Origin: an uncultured Gardnerella sp.
GTDB lineage: Bacteria > Actinomycetota > Actinomycetes > Actinomycetales > Bifidobacteriaceae
Direction: 5' to 3'
DNA: 64,000 nucleotides
NCBI GenBank assembly: GCA_947289115.1
Contig: CAMYPG010000005.1
Coordinates: 1-64,000, forward strand
The notes below the pieces were generated by a model. It ran no database searches. It saw only the letters and a list, made by a program, of their open reading frames with translations, and was not told the DNA's origin. Shown here piece by piece: positions 44,347-53,427 of this stretch. The stretch's first letter is position 1. Each line of letters opens with the position of its first letter. The position numbers and the translations under genes are program-made.

Positions 44347-45630
44347 ATGAGTATGCAATCATCCTTATCGAAATCTGATAATCCAACTTTCGCAGACCTT
44401 ACAACAATTGGGGTTGGGGGTAGTATTGCTCGTTTTGTAGAACCTAATAGCAGGGTGGCTGTTATTGAAGCTGTAGAAGATGCCGATTGTGCGGGATTGC
44501 CATTGTGCGTTATTGGTGGTGGATCTAACATGCTCGTTAGCGATGAGTCGTTTAACGGAGTTGTTGTGCGCGATGCTCGGCGTGAAATTTGTGTTTTAGA
44601 TGAGGCGGCTCCTAGCGAAGATGGCGTTGATAAGGATAGTGGAGATTGTTTAGTTCACGTTAGTGCAGAAGCAGGATGCAATTGGGATGATTTTGTATCG
44701 CATACGATTCAGCTTGGCTTAGAAGGCGTAGAAGCGCTATCTGGTATTCCTGGAACTGTTGGGGCATCTGTTGTGCAAAACATTGGCGCATATGGTGCGG
44801 AAGTGGCGCAAAGCGTTGAATGTGTAGAAGTTTGGGATCGTAAAGATAAAACAACTTTTTATATGAATCTTGCGGATCTTAAGTTTGGATACCGCACGTC
44901 TGTTCTTAAAAAAAGCATGTATAAGGCGCCTGGTGTTGCTGCCGATTGCTTCTTCCCAACGCCTAGATATGTTGTTTTATCTGTTACTTTTTGCTTAAAG
45001 CATTCAAAAACGGGTGTTGTGGCTCATTCTCAGCTTGCTCACGCGCTTGGCGTGCAAGTTGGCGATAGGATGGAAACATCTAAGATTCGTCGCGAAGTTT
45101 TGCGCGTTAGAGCGTCTAAGGGCATGCTTGAAGATGCTATGCGTTACGCAAATAAGTGGATGTGCTACGCAAAAAGCGAGAGCGGTGTTGAGTCTGCGAT
45201 TAGTCTTCAAAATGAAGACTATGTTTGTGGAGATTTGTTAGACGGCGATTCTAAGTATGCCGATCGTCATAGTTGTGGAAGTTTCTTTATGAATCCGATT
45301 TTGACAGAATCTCAGGCAGATTTGCTTCCAGAAGACGCTCCGCGATTTGACGCCACTTTGCCAGATGGATCTAAGGGTGTTAAGACTTCTGCCGCATGGC
45401 TTATTGATCATGCAGGATTCCATAAAGGATTTAGGCTTACGCAAAACAATGGTATAAAAAGTGAGGCTGGGTTGTCTTCTTTGCATACTTTGGCATTGAC
45501 CAATCGCAATAACGCAAAATGCAAAGATATTGTTGATTTAGCGCGCAAAATCATAGATGGTGTTTATGATTCTTTTGGCGTAAAACTTGTTCCAGAGCCT
45601 GTTCTAATCGGCATTAACTTAGATTGTTAA
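44347..45630 (+). CDS. murB: UDP-N-acetylenolpyruvoylglucosamine reductase
   Basis: MurB makes UDP-N-acetylmuramate with NADPH and FAD, the second committed step of peptidoglycan synthesis. The 427-residue protein has LTTIGVGGSIARFVEP, the FAD loop VIGGGSNMLVSDESFNGVVV, SGIPGTVGASVVQNIGAYGAEV and LKFGYRTSVLKKS with the conserved Arg. The catalytic Ser lies in HSCGSFFMNPIL. It is longer than the usual 300-350 because of inserts near 75-95 and 260-310, as in other bifidobacterial MurB. TAGGAT ends 7 bases before the ATG, so a leaderless message is likely. Confidence 0.95.
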   Translation: MSMQSSLSKSDNPTFADLTTIGVGGSIARFVEPNSRVAVIEAVEDADCAGLPLCVIGGGSNMLVSDESFNGVVVRDARREICVLDEAAPSEDGVDKDSGDCLVHVSAEAGCNWDDFVSHTIQLGLEGVEALSGIPGTVGASVVQNIGAYGAEVAQSVECVEVWDRKDKTTFYMNLADLKFGYRTSVLKKSMYKAPGVAADCFFPTPRYVVLSVTFCLKHSKTGVVAHSQLAHALGVQVGDRMETSKIRREVLRVRASKGMLEDAMRYANKWMCYAKSESGVESAISLQNEDYVCGDLLDGDSKYADRHSCGSFFMNPILTESQADLLPEDAPRFDATLPDGSKGVKTSAAWLIDHAGFHKGFRLTQNNGIKSEAGLSSLHTLALTNRNNAKCKDIVDLARKIIDGVYDSFGVKLVPEPVLIGINLDC

Positions 45631-45668
45631 TGTAAGTTGTTAACACAAATTTAGCATAATTTAACATA

Positions 45669-45684
45669 ATAAATCGCGATTTAT
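45669..45684. promoter_or_regulatory. 16-base perfect palindrome upstream of the permease gene
   Basis: The sequence ATAAATCGCGATTTAT lies 160 bases before the permease ATG. It may be an operator; the regulator is unknown. Confidence 0.45.
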
Positions 45685-45843
45685 GTTGTGATTTTCCGCT
45701 GAACACAGTACTATGCTCTTTTAATATCGTAAAAATTATTGTTTGATGGCACTTAATGTGTGTTGAACTGTATTTTTTGCTATTAATAACATATATACCC
45801 TTATATGGAATGTTTTAGACGTAGTTTTAGAGAAGGTTGGATT

Positions 45844-47454
45844 ATGCAAATATGGAGAAAAAAGTCTGTTGAACAGACTATTGCAGAAACAATGGATGGT
45901 GATCGCCATCTTAAGCGTACGTTAAATGCATGGGATTTGGCAGTTATGGGAGTAGCTGTGGCTGTTGGTGCTGGCATCTTCTCCGTTGGCGCTCAGGCTG
46001 CAGCGTTCCACGCAGGTCCTGCAGTTATTATTAGCTTTATCATCGCTGGTATTGTTTGCGGAACGGCTGCAATGTGCTACGCTGAGTTTGCTTCGATGAT
46101 TCCTGTTGCTGGTTCTGCATACACCTTTACGTATACCACAGTAGGCGAGCTTATTGCTTGGATTATTGGTTGGGATATGATTCTGGAAATGCTTATGGCA
46201 GGATCCGTTATAGCCAAATATTGGGGCGTTTATCTTAACGATTTAATGCACTTGTTTGGTCTTAATGTATCTACTTCTGTAAAGCTGGGTAATTTTACTT
46301 TCGATTTTGCTCCAGTAGTTATCGTTGCATTCTTTACGATTATGCTTGTTGTTGGAACAAAGCTTTCTGCTCGTTTTGATGGCGCTTTAACAATCTTGAA
46401 GATTGGTATTGTTCTGTTCGTTGTTGTTGTTGGATTCTTCTACATTAAGGCTTCTAACTTCACTCCATTCGTTCCACCTGCAACAGATGTTGCTAGCGTT
46501 AAGGGAATCCACGTTTCTGGCACAATGAGCCAGCCGCTTTGGCAATGGCTTACTGGCATGCAGCCAGCTGTTTACGGTGTTACTGGTATTCTTTCTGGCG
46601 CAGCACTTGTGTTCTTTGCATTTATTGGATTCGACGTTGTTGCAACTACGGCAGAAGAAACTAAGGACCCACACAAGAACATTCCTAAGGGCATTGGTCT
46701 TGGTCTTTTGATTGTGACTGTTCTTTACATTCTTGTTGCTGTTGTTACAACTGGCATGGTTTCGTACAAGGATTTGGCTAAGCAAGAGGCTCCTTCTCTT
46801 TCTACAAGCTTTGAGCTTGTAGGCGCAACTTGGGCAGCAAAGATTATTTCTCTTGGCATTGTAATCGGCTTAACAACTGTTGTTATGGTTCTTCTTCTTG
46901 GTCTTACGCGTATCGTGTTTGCTGTGAGCCGCGATGGTCTTCTTCCTCGTAGCTTCTCTAAGGTTAGCAAACGCGGCATTCCTGCACGTATTCAGATTGT
47001 TTCTGGCATTGTAGTTGCTATAATCGCTTCTACATTAGATATTGGAATTCTTTCTGATATGGTGAATATCGGTACGCTTTCTGCATTCTTGCTCGTTTCT
47101 GCTGGTGTTCCGATTATGCGTATGCGTAGACCAGATTTGCACCGATCCTTTATGGTTCCATGGAATCCAGTTTTGCCTATTTTTGCTGCGCTTTCTACGT
47201 TCTGGCTTATGCTAAACCTTTCCGTGCTTACATGGATTCGTTTTGCGATTTGGCTTGCGATTGGCTTTGCAGTATACTTCGGCTATTCCTACCGCAATTC
47301 TTTGCTTGGAAGGCAGTTACGCAAGGCTAAGAAGCTTGGTGTTCCTGTAGAGTCATTGTTTGCTCAAGATGCTGTTGCAGCTGAAAAGATGGCTCAGGGA
47401 GAATCTGAAGACCAGGCTCGTGCAGAAGCTGCTCAAGAGACAGGTAATAATTGA
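45844..47454 (+). CDS. Amino-acid permease (APC superfamily, cationic amino-acid transporter-like)
   Basis: The 536-residue protein has about 12-13 membrane spans. It begins with a soluble stretch (SVEQTIAETMDGDRHLKRTLNAWDLAVMGVAVAVGAGIFSVGAQAA), where GVAVAVGAGIF is the APC substrate motif. FIGFDVVATTAEETKDPHKNIPKGI is the typical CAT/APC loop, and LTRIVFAVSRDGLLPRSFSKVSKRGIPARIQ is another signature. Substrate unknown. The ribosome site AGAAGG lies about 7 bases before ATG 45844; the ATG at 45805 is less likely. The C-terminal tail is Ala/Glu-rich. Confidence 0.92.
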   Translation: MQIWRKKSVEQTIAETMDGDRHLKRTLNAWDLAVMGVAVAVGAGIFSVGAQAAAFHAGPAVIISFIIAGIVCGTAAMCYAEFASMIPVAGSAYTFTYTTVGELIAWIIGWDMILEMLMAGSVIAKYWGVYLNDLMHLFGLNVSTSVKLGNFTFDFAPVVIVAFFTIMLVVGTKLSARFDGALTILKIGIVLFVVVVGFFYIKASNFTPFVPPATDVASVKGIHVSGTMSQPLWQWLTGMQPAVYGVTGILSGAALVFFAFIGFDVVATTAEETKDPHKNIPKGIGLGLLIVTVLYILVAVVTTGMVSYKDLAKQEAPSLSTSFELVGATWAAKIISLGIVIGLTTVVMVLLLGLTRIVFAVSRDGLLPRSFSKVSKRGIPARIQIVSGIVVAIIASTLDIGILSDMVNIGTLSAFLLVSAGVPIMRMRRPDLHRSFMVPWNPVLPIFAALSTFWLMLNLSVLTWIRFAIWLAIGFAVYFGYSYRNSLLGRQLRKAKKLGVPVESLFAQDAVAAEKMAQGESEDQARAEAAQETGNN

Positions 47455-47512
47455 TTATAAAATCTTGAATTAAGATATTATCTTATTTTTAGATTTATTG
47501 ATTCTAATCACG

Positions 47513-47548
47513 TTGAGTCGGCATGCGGTTTTACGCGTGTCGACTCAA
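47513..47548 (+). terminator. Hairpin after the permease gene
   Basis: TTGAGTCG pairs with CGACTCAA, with partial inner pairing. Only a weak T stretch follows, so terminator function is uncertain. Confidence 0.5.
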
Positions 47549-47634
47549 TTAGTTTTGCGCGCCGTGTTTGCACTATAATAGAAAAGTTAAATTGTTTCAT
47601 TAGAGCAAAAGAATGCAGAAGGGGGGCGTTTGTT

Positions 47635-47955
47635 ATGCCTTATGTTATTGCAGAACCTTGTGTTGACGTTAAGGATAAAGCTTGTGTTGACGAGTGCCCT
47701 GTTGATTGCATTTATGAAGGCGATCGTACGCTTTATATAAACCCTAATGAATGTGTTGATTGTGGTGCTTGTGAACCAGCTTGTCCTGTAGAAGCCATTT
47801 TCTACGAGGACGATGTTCCAGAAGAGTGGGAATGGTATAAAGACGCTGCAGTAGAGTACTTTAACAAACTTGGTGATTTAGGTGGAGCGCAAGAAGCTGG
47901 TCCATCTGGCTGGGATGAAGATCGTGTAGCTGCTCTTCCTAAAAGAGATGCTTAA
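47635..47955 (+). CDS. fdxA: Seven-iron ferredoxin
   Basis: This 106-residue actinobacterial ferredoxin carries one 3Fe-4S and one 4Fe-4S cluster and donates electrons in redox metabolism. Cysteines C9, C17, C21, C25, C40, C43, C46 and C50 fit the Azotobacter FdI spacing shifted by one. GDRTLYINPNECVDCGACEPACPVEAIFYEDDVPEEW is highly typical. GGGGGCG lies upstream of the ATG. The stop TAA (47953-47955) shares TTAA with the stop of the convergent dinB. Confidence 0.96.
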   Translation: MPYVIAEPCVDVKDKACVDECPVDCIYEGDRTLYINPNECVDCGACEPACPVEAIFYEDDVPEEWEWYKDAAVEYFNKLGDLGGAQEAGPSGWDEDRVAALPKRDA

Positions 47956-49286
47956 ATACCTAGTTGCGCCGCATTGTTTCCATATTTTTCTCTTACAGCA
48001 TCTAAAACATGTTCTGCGTGACTTATTCGTGCATAAGTATTTTTTACTGCGTTTTCTCTAATTGATGTTGAATTTTTGTATGTATCGTTGTTTATTACGG
48101 TTTCTCTTTTGCTTTCTTCAAGAATGTCATTAATAGTTGGCTGAATGAAAGTTTTGCTGCATTTCACAAGATTACTAGCGCTTACTCCTGCCAGCCTAAC
48201 TGGGCTTAATAAGCAAATATTATTTCCGCCTAATTTATGATTGTGTACTATAGGGTCTGCATCCATTAACAATGAGTCAACGTGCTTATATAATTCATGG
48301 GAAGAATCCGTTGCGTTTCTTAACGTTTTAGATCTAGTAACATAGTGCAAATCGCTGAATCGTAGCTTTAACGTGACAGTTTTGGTTGCCATATTGCGTT
48401 TGCGTAGTTCTTGCGCCACGTCATTGCAGCAGTGCCTGATCAGGTTTTTCACTGCTGCAATATCTGTGGTGTCAGAATTGAGAGTTTGTTCTGTACCAAT
48501 GGATTTTTCTGGAACATGGGGCATGACCTGCCGATTATCGATTCCGCGCGAAGTGTTATAAAGCATTTGTGCAACAATCTTAGAGCCAGCAATTCGTTCC
48601 AGAGTCTTTTCATCTATATTTCTTAGTGTTTCTATACTATTTATTCCCCATGCTGCTAGCTTTTTTGCCAGAGCTGGTCCAATTCCTGGTATTGCTCGTA
48701 ATGGCATTATTGACACAAAGTCAGCGTTGCGGTTCTGGGGGACAACCAGCATTCCATTTGGCTTTGCATTTGTTGATGCCATTTTTGCTATTAATTTATT
48801 GGATGCTATTCCCACTGAGCAGGTGATATGAAACTTACGCGCGACTTCGCTTCGTATCCATTCGCCTATAACAATAGGCGAATGCCAGCGTAAAAGTGCG
48901 GAGTTAACATCCATATAACATTCGTCTACAGAGACTCGTTCAACCCTATCTGTGATTTTTGAAAAAACCTCCTTAAAAATCCTAGATGAAATGGAAACGT
49001 AGTATGGCATATCTACCGGTAAGAAAATGCCATTAGGGCACAAGCTTCGTGCTCGCGCTGTAGGCATAGCTGAATTGACGCCATACTTACGTGCCTCGTA
49101 GCTGGCTGCCGAAACTACGGAGCGCGAGCCTGTACCAATAATCACAGGTTTACCAAGTAACCTAGGATTACGCGCCGCCTCGAGTGATGCGTAAAACGCA
49201 TCCATATCGATATGAAGTATTGTGCAGCCAGACGTGTCATGCCCCCAGTCGCGTTTAGCTTCTGTAACTCGCGGTGCTGTGCTCAT
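47952..49286 (-). CDS. dinB: DNA polymerase IV
   Basis: DinB is a Y-family translesion polymerase. The 444-residue protein shows the catalytic residues in ILHIDMDAFYASLEAARNPRLLGKPVIIG (first Asp) and VERVSVDECYMDVNSALL (Asp-Glu), the helix-hairpin-helix IPGIGPALAKKLAAWGINSIETLRNI and a little-finger region. Start ATG 49284-49286 (MSTAPRVTEAK) is preferred because an SOS-type box lies just upstream; a longer frame reaches 49334. The last 80 residues are low in similarity. It is likely induced by DNA damage. Confidence 0.94.
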   Translation of the reverse strand: MSTAPRVTEAKRDWGHDTSGCTILHIDMDAFYASLEAARNPRLLGKPVIIGTGSRSVVSAASYEARKYGVNSAMPTARARSLCPNGIFLPVDMPYYVSISSRIFKEVFSKITDRVERVSVDECYMDVNSALLRWHSPIVIGEWIRSEVARKFHITCSVGIASNKLIAKMASTNAKPNGMLVVPQNRNADFVSIMPLRAIPGIGPALAKKLAAWGINSIETLRNIDEKTLERIAGSKIVAQMLYNTSRGIDNRQVMPHVPEKSIGTEQTLNSDTTDIAAVKNLIRHCCNDVAQELRKRNMATKTVTLKLRFSDLHYVTRSKTLRNATDSSHELYKHVDSLLMDADPIVHNHKLGGNNICLLSPVRLAGVSASNLVKCSKTFIQPTINDILEESKRETVINNDTYKNSTSIRENAVKNTYARISHAEHVLDAVREKYGNNAAQLGI

Positions 49287-49296
49287 GGATTTATAG

Positions 49297-49312
49297 TAGA
49301 ACAAACGTTCGA
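49297..49312. promoter_or_regulatory. LexA (SOS) box before dinB
   Basis: TAGAAC-AAAC-GTTCGA matches the actinobacterial SOS box TCGAAC-N4-GTTCGA at 11 of 12 fixed positions. It lies 10 bases upstream of the dinB start on the minus strand. Confidence 0.8.
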
Positions 49313-49398
49313 TTTTATCTATAGTGTGTCGCAATAAATTTTACGAAAAATATAGTCAAAATATGCAAATATAACTACTGCCGTGTAGGGTATGCTGT

Positions 49399-50337
49399 AT
49401 GAAACAAATCATAGTGAACGCGCTAAATCGCATGCCTGTTTTGCTTATTGTTGTTGTGGAAGCGGCGATGGTTTATTTAGCAACATCAATAGCGAAAGTC
49501 GCGTTTAGTCAGCTCGATCCGTTGTATTCTGTGTGGTATCGCGTTGGATTTATGACTTTGTTTTTGCTTGCTTGGAGAAGACCTTTTTCGCACAAAAAAC
49601 GCGCGCACAATTCTTTGCCTAAAACGTTAAAAGAATGGTTAGTTGTTGTTGCAGTAGGAATTTCCGTTGTTCTTATGAACACCATGTTTTATTTAGCTAT
49701 TAGCTGTATGGCTGTGGGGGTCGCGGTTACTATCGAGTTTGTAGGACCGCTTATGGTTGCTGTTATAACAGGTAAAACGTGGCGTGAGCGCATTGGTATA
49801 GTTATTGCCGCGTGTGGAATCGTGCTTCTTGCAAGCGCTTCTATGGGTTCTAATGAAAGTCCGCATTTTCTTGTTGGATTAGTTGCAATTCTTATTGGCG
49901 GATCCATGTGGGGAATGTATATTGTCTCTGGGCGAATGTTGGCTAGAGGTTCTAATGCTATAGACAGAGTTAGTGTAGCTATTTTAATTGGATGGTTGTT
50001 GCAGTCTAGCGTACTTGCAGTTCCTGCGATTTCTCATGTTATATACCTTAAGCCAGGAGCTACTTGGGCTGCACAGTCTGGCGGTTCTATAAAGCTTTTA
50101 GCTTTGATGGTTGTTATTGCGATATGCGCATCTTTTATTCCTACGCTGTTGGATCAAGTTCTTTTAAAGCGCGTGTCTTCGGCAAGATATTCTGTTATGC
50201 AGGCTTTATATCCTGCTATTGCTGCAGTTGTTGGAATGGGATTTGGAGAAGTGCCAACTTGGATTGATGTTTGTGGAATGGCTCTAGTTATGTTGGCTGT
50301 TGCGATTACATTTTCGGGAGACCATAATCCTGCATAA
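49399..50337 (+). CDS. EamA/RhtA-type transporter
   Basis: The 312-residue protein has about ten membrane spans and two EamA repeats. It reads VVEAAMVYLATSIAKVAFSQLDPLYSVWYRVGFMTLFLL at the N-terminus, AVTIEFVGPLMVAVITGKTWRERIGIVIAACGIVLL and, in the second repeat, YSVMQALYPAIAAVVGMGFGEVPTWIDVCGMALVMLAV. RhtA-like members export amino acids such as threonine and homoserine; the substrate here is unknown. TAGGGT ends 7 bases before the ATG with no ribosome site. It is divergent from dinB. Confidence 0.88.
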   Translation: MKQIIVNALNRMPVLLIVVVEAAMVYLATSIAKVAFSQLDPLYSVWYRVGFMTLFLLAWRRPFSHKKRAHNSLPKTLKEWLVVVAVGISVVLMNTMFYLAISCMAVGVAVTIEFVGPLMVAVITGKTWRERIGIVIAACGIVLLASASMGSNESPHFLVGLVAILIGGSMWGMYIVSGRMLARGSNAIDRVSVAILIGWLLQSSVLAVPAISHVIYLKPGATWAAQSGGSIKLLALMVVIAICASFIPTLLDQVLLKRVSSARYSVMQALYPAIAAVVGMGFGEVPTWIDVCGMALVMLAVAITFSGDHNPA

Positions 50338-50456
50338 ATTTTGCTGTTTGGCTATTCAATCCACTTTTGTGTGTTTGGTGTGTCGCTGAAGCATTGTGCA
50401 CGTCCTCAAGAGGTGATATAGTCTGAATCTGTTGCTATCTTGAATAGCTACAAAGT

Positions 50457-50543
50457 GGAGTCATGCCTGAGTGGCCGATAGGGGCACCCTGCTAAGGTGT
50501 TAGTCGTGTAAGCGGCTCGAGAGTTCGAATCTCTCTGACTCCG
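50457..50543 (+). tRNA. tRNA-Ser (GCT)
   Basis: The 87-base class II tRNA has acceptor GGAGTCA / TGACTCC, anticodon GCT (CTGCTAA), a long variable arm and discriminator G. The G+C-rich island starts 58 bases after it, but no copy of its 3' end is seen at the far side. Confidence 0.93.
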
Positions 50544-50600
50544 CGGTTTTAGCTCTAAATCGTTGATTTTTCAGTGATTTAGAGCTTTTTTTTGTTTTGA

Positions 50601-50617
50601 TTTTTGGCCTATAACCC
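50601..50617. repeat. Insertion-sequence end remnant, left edge of island
   Basis: TTTTTGGCCTATAACCC is identical to the outer 17 bases of the IS right end at 56246-56262 and marks the jump from host-like to G+C-rich sequence. Confidence 0.8.
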
Positions 50618-51349
50618 GCCGGGTCTGGGCGGACAGTATCTGTGCGCACAAAGAGGCGACGCCCTGGGCATCGGCGCGGTTGTTCTTGCTACGGAAACGC
50701 TGAACGTTCCGCGGATCGTAGCCTGCGGCGCCCAACGCCAGTTCGAAGGTGGGGATGCGTTCGGTAAAGCTGTATCGCCTGAATGACCCTGGTTGGGGGA
50801 ATTCGACGAGGCCGACCTGCGGGTGCCCGAGATCGCGTATGTGCTCGGCGGCGTCCCGCATGGATGCGGTGTTATCGAGGAGCACCGCGGCGTCATAGCC
50901 TTCGGTGTCCTGCGAGTCAAGGCCGACGATGGGGATGTTGGCATCCGCCAACTGGGAGGATTGCTCGGGGCTGAGCAGAATCGAGGCGATGATGATGTCG
51001 TCGGTGTTCTTGTTCTCGGAGATGCTGCGGAAATAGCTGTCCATCTGTTCCGGGGTGTGCAAGACGATGGGAAAGAGATCATATCCGCTTCCTGCGATGG
51101 TCGTATACAGACCTTCAAATGACGTGGAGGTGAACCAGGTGTTGAAGCGGTCGACGAAGAGCGCACTGATACGGAAGGATTTGCGGGAAGCCAGCGCGGA
51201 AGCGCTTTTTGACGCACGAAATGCTCACGTTCGGCTATGGCCTGGATGCGTAGCCGGGTGGCCTCGCTGATGCGTTCATCGTTGTGTAGGGCACGGGAAA
51301 CCGTCGAAAGTGATACGGAAGCCATTTCGGCTATATCCTTCAACAACAT
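50618..51349 (-). pseudogene. LacI-family repressor, frameshifted and 3'-truncated
   Basis: The N-terminus is a perfect LacI DNA-binding head: MLLKDIAEMASVSLSTVSRAL, then HNDERISEATRLRIQAIAEREHFV. After about codon 48 (near 51200) the frame shifts; the continuation in another frame reads ALASRKSFRISALFVDRFNTWF, then YDLFPIVLHTPEQMDSYFRS, IIIASILLSPEQSSQLADANIPIVGLD and GHPQVGLVEFPQPGSF, the usual sugar-binding fold. The gene ends abruptly at SLCAQILSAQTRR where it meets the IS remnant, losing roughly 90 C-terminal residues. A LacI regulator with these lesions should not repress, so the sugar genes next door may be constitutive. Confidence 0.85.
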
Positions 51350-51461
51350 TCTTCTCTGTCCCGCCTGGAATCTCCTGCTTACTGCTGCAATTGTACTGTG
51401 CCATCGACCGCCCGCTATCCCATCGGCGGGACGTGGGGAGCGAAGTTCAGTGACTATTTAT

Positions 51462-51475
51462 TGCTAGCGCTTGCA
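51462..51475. promoter_or_regulatory. LacI-type operator before the alpha-glucosidase gene
   Basis: TGCTAGCGCTTGCA is a 14-base palindrome with a single mismatched pair, with the central CG typical of LacI-family sites. It lies in the divergent lacI/GH13 promoter region. Confidence 0.6.
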
Positions 51476-51555
51476 TAAATGTTGTGCAACTGTTAGCATA
51501 ACGATTGTTGTTCCAAACACTATCAATGACGATTAGAAGAAAGTCAGAGTTGACT

Positions 51556-53406
51556 ATGAGTACAGATTCATTGAACCTCAAAGTATCCCAGGATGACACA
51601 ACGGCCGTGAGTGTCGTATTCGGAACCGATGCGCAGGAATCCGACGCGCTGAAGGACGCGCTCTGGTGGAAACAGGCTTCGGTCTATCAGATCTACCCGA
51701 GGTCATTCAGCGACAGCACTGGATCGGGTTTGGGTGATATCAAGGGCATCACCTCAAGAATGGACTATCTGAGCGATCTGGGCATCGATGCGATCTGGCT
51801 CAGCCCTTTCTACCCCTCCCATTTGCTCGATGGCGGATATGATGTGGACGATTATCGCAATGTGGACAGTCGTCTGGGCACGATGGATGATTTCAGCGAA
51901 ATGGTCGAGGCCGCGCACTCCCGCGATATCAAGGTCGTGGTGGACATCGTGCCGAACCATACCTCCAGCCATCATCCGTGGTTCCAGCAGGCCCTGAATT
52001 CGGAACCGGGTTCCGCGGCGAGAGAACGGTATATCTTCCGCGAGGGGCGGGGCGAGCATGGCGAGTTGCCGCCGACGAACTGGATCGCCAACTTCGGCGG
52101 TCCCGCCTGGAAGCGTGTGGCCGACGGCCAATGGTATCTGCATCTCTTCACGCCCGATCAGCCCGATCTCAACTGGGATAACAGGGAGGTGCGTGATGAC
52201 TTCCTCAAGACGCTGCGGTTCTGGTGTGACCGTGGTGTGGACGGTTTCCGCGTCGATGTCGCACACGGTTTGGCCAAGGACCTGGACCGGGATGACCTTG
52301 ACCAGTGGGATGTTGACGTATTCAAGCCCATTCCCTCCGATGGCTCGCATCCGACCTATGACCGCGATGAGGTGCATGAGATCTACCGTGAATGGAGGAA
52401 GCTGTTCAACCAGTACAATCCTCCGCGTTTCGCGGTTGCGGAGGCCTGGGTGAACCCTGACAGGCAGCATCTGTACGCCAGCCCCAAAGAGCTCGGACAG
52501 GTATTCAACTTCGAATTCGCGAAGAAGAACTGGATCCGCGACGAGATGCACGAGGCCATTGCCGAAGGCATCGCATCGGCGAAGCAGTCCGGCTCGACCT
52601 CGACCTGGGTGATGAGTAACCACGATGTGCCGCGCAATGCCAGCAGATACGCCTTGCCCCAGGTTTCCGTACCGGGGCATCAGCATCAGCTCGCTTTGGA
52701 TTGGCTGCTGCGTGATGGCAAGACCTATGTCGAGGATCGCGCGCTCGGCACCAAACGTGCCAGGGCCGCCATTCTGCTGGAACTTGCACTCCCCGGTTCC
52801 GCATACATCTATCAGGGTGAGGAGCTGGGCCTGTTCGAAGTGGCAGATATCCCCTGGGACCGGCTCGAAGACCCGACTGCCTTGCGCACCGCCCGTTCCG
52901 GTATGAGCAAAGGCCGTGATGGGTGCCGTGTGCCCCTGCCTTGGGTCGCGGCGGATGCCGGTGTTCGTGATGGTGGGAGTGCTTTCGCGCAGACAGGGTC
53001 CTTCGGTTTTTCGCCTGAACGTACGCAGGACGGGGAGACCCCGACCCGGCCGCATCTCCCTCAGCCCTTGTGGTTCCGTGATTTCGCCGTTGACCGAGAG
53101 CGGGCGGACCGTAACTCGATGCTCAACCTGTATCGTCGGGCGCTCGCCTTACGTCATGAGTTGAAGCTGTATGACACCGATCTCGAATGGTTGGAGCAGG
53201 ATGCGGAATCCGGAAGCAAAGACGGAGCGGACGGCAATGCGGGCGGTGTGATCGCCTATCGTCGCAGCAATGGCTGGGCGAATCTGACGAACTTCGGTGC
53301 CACGCCAGCCGCCCTGCCTGAGGGCGATGTACTGCTGTGCTCGGGAGAGCTGACTGCGGACGGCATGCTGCCGCAGGACACCAGCGTGTGGATGCGTTTG
53401 CGGTAA
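51556..53406 (+). CDS. Alpha-glucosidase / oligo-1,6-glucosidase, glycoside hydrolase family 13
   Basis: The cytoplasmic GH13 enzyme hydrolyses alpha-glucosides imported as small sugars. The 616-residue protein has the family regions in order: DIVPNHTS (130-137), GFRVDVAH with nucleophile D234, AVAEAWV with acid/base E296, and MSNHDVPR with D357. WWKQASVYQIYPRSF at the N-terminus is typical. Exact linkage preference cannot be read; sucrose, isomaltose or maltose-type substrates are possible. Start ATG 51556 follows AGAAGAAAG; a longer frame begins at 51505. It is transcribed divergently from the LacI remnant and 21 bases before the MFS gene, with G+C-rich codon use. Confidence 0.93.
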   Translation: MSTDSLNLKVSQDDTTAVSVVFGTDAQESDALKDALWWKQASVYQIYPRSFSDSTGSGLGDIKGITSRMDYLSDLGIDAIWLSPFYPSHLLDGGYDVDDYRNVDSRLGTMDDFSEMVEAAHSRDIKVVVDIVPNHTSSHHPWFQQALNSEPGSAARERYIFREGRGEHGELPPTNWIANFGGPAWKRVADGQWYLHLFTPDQPDLNWDNREVRDDFLKTLRFWCDRGVDGFRVDVAHGLAKDLDRDDLDQWDVDVFKPIPSDGSHPTYDRDEVHEIYREWRKLFNQYNPPRFAVAEAWVNPDRQHLYASPKELGQVFNFEFAKKNWIRDEMHEAIAEGIASAKQSGSTSTWVMSNHDVPRNASRYALPQVSVPGHQHQLALDWLLRDGKTYVEDRALGTKRARAAILLELALPGSAYIYQGEELGLFEVADIPWDRLEDPTALRTARSGMSKGRDGCRVPLPWVAADAGVRDGGSAFAQTGSFGFSPERTQDGETPTRPHLPQPLWFRDFAVDRERADRNSMLNLYRRALALRHELKLYDTDLEWLEQDAESGSKDGADGNAGGVIAYRRSNGWANLTNFGATPAALPEGDVLLCSGELTADGMLPQDTSVWMRLR

Positions 53407-53427
53407 CGGGCGGGGAGGAACATCACC

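Noticed and set aside
50457..50543. tRNA-Ser as attachment site of the adjoining island
   Set aside because: No repeat of the tRNA 3' end is seen at the far edge and there is no integrase; IS ends explain the boundaries better.
51754..53055. A 433-codon open frame antisense to the GH13 gene
   Set aside because: It mirrors a high-G+C coding gene, where long antisense frames arise by chance; the sense protein has all GH13 motifs.
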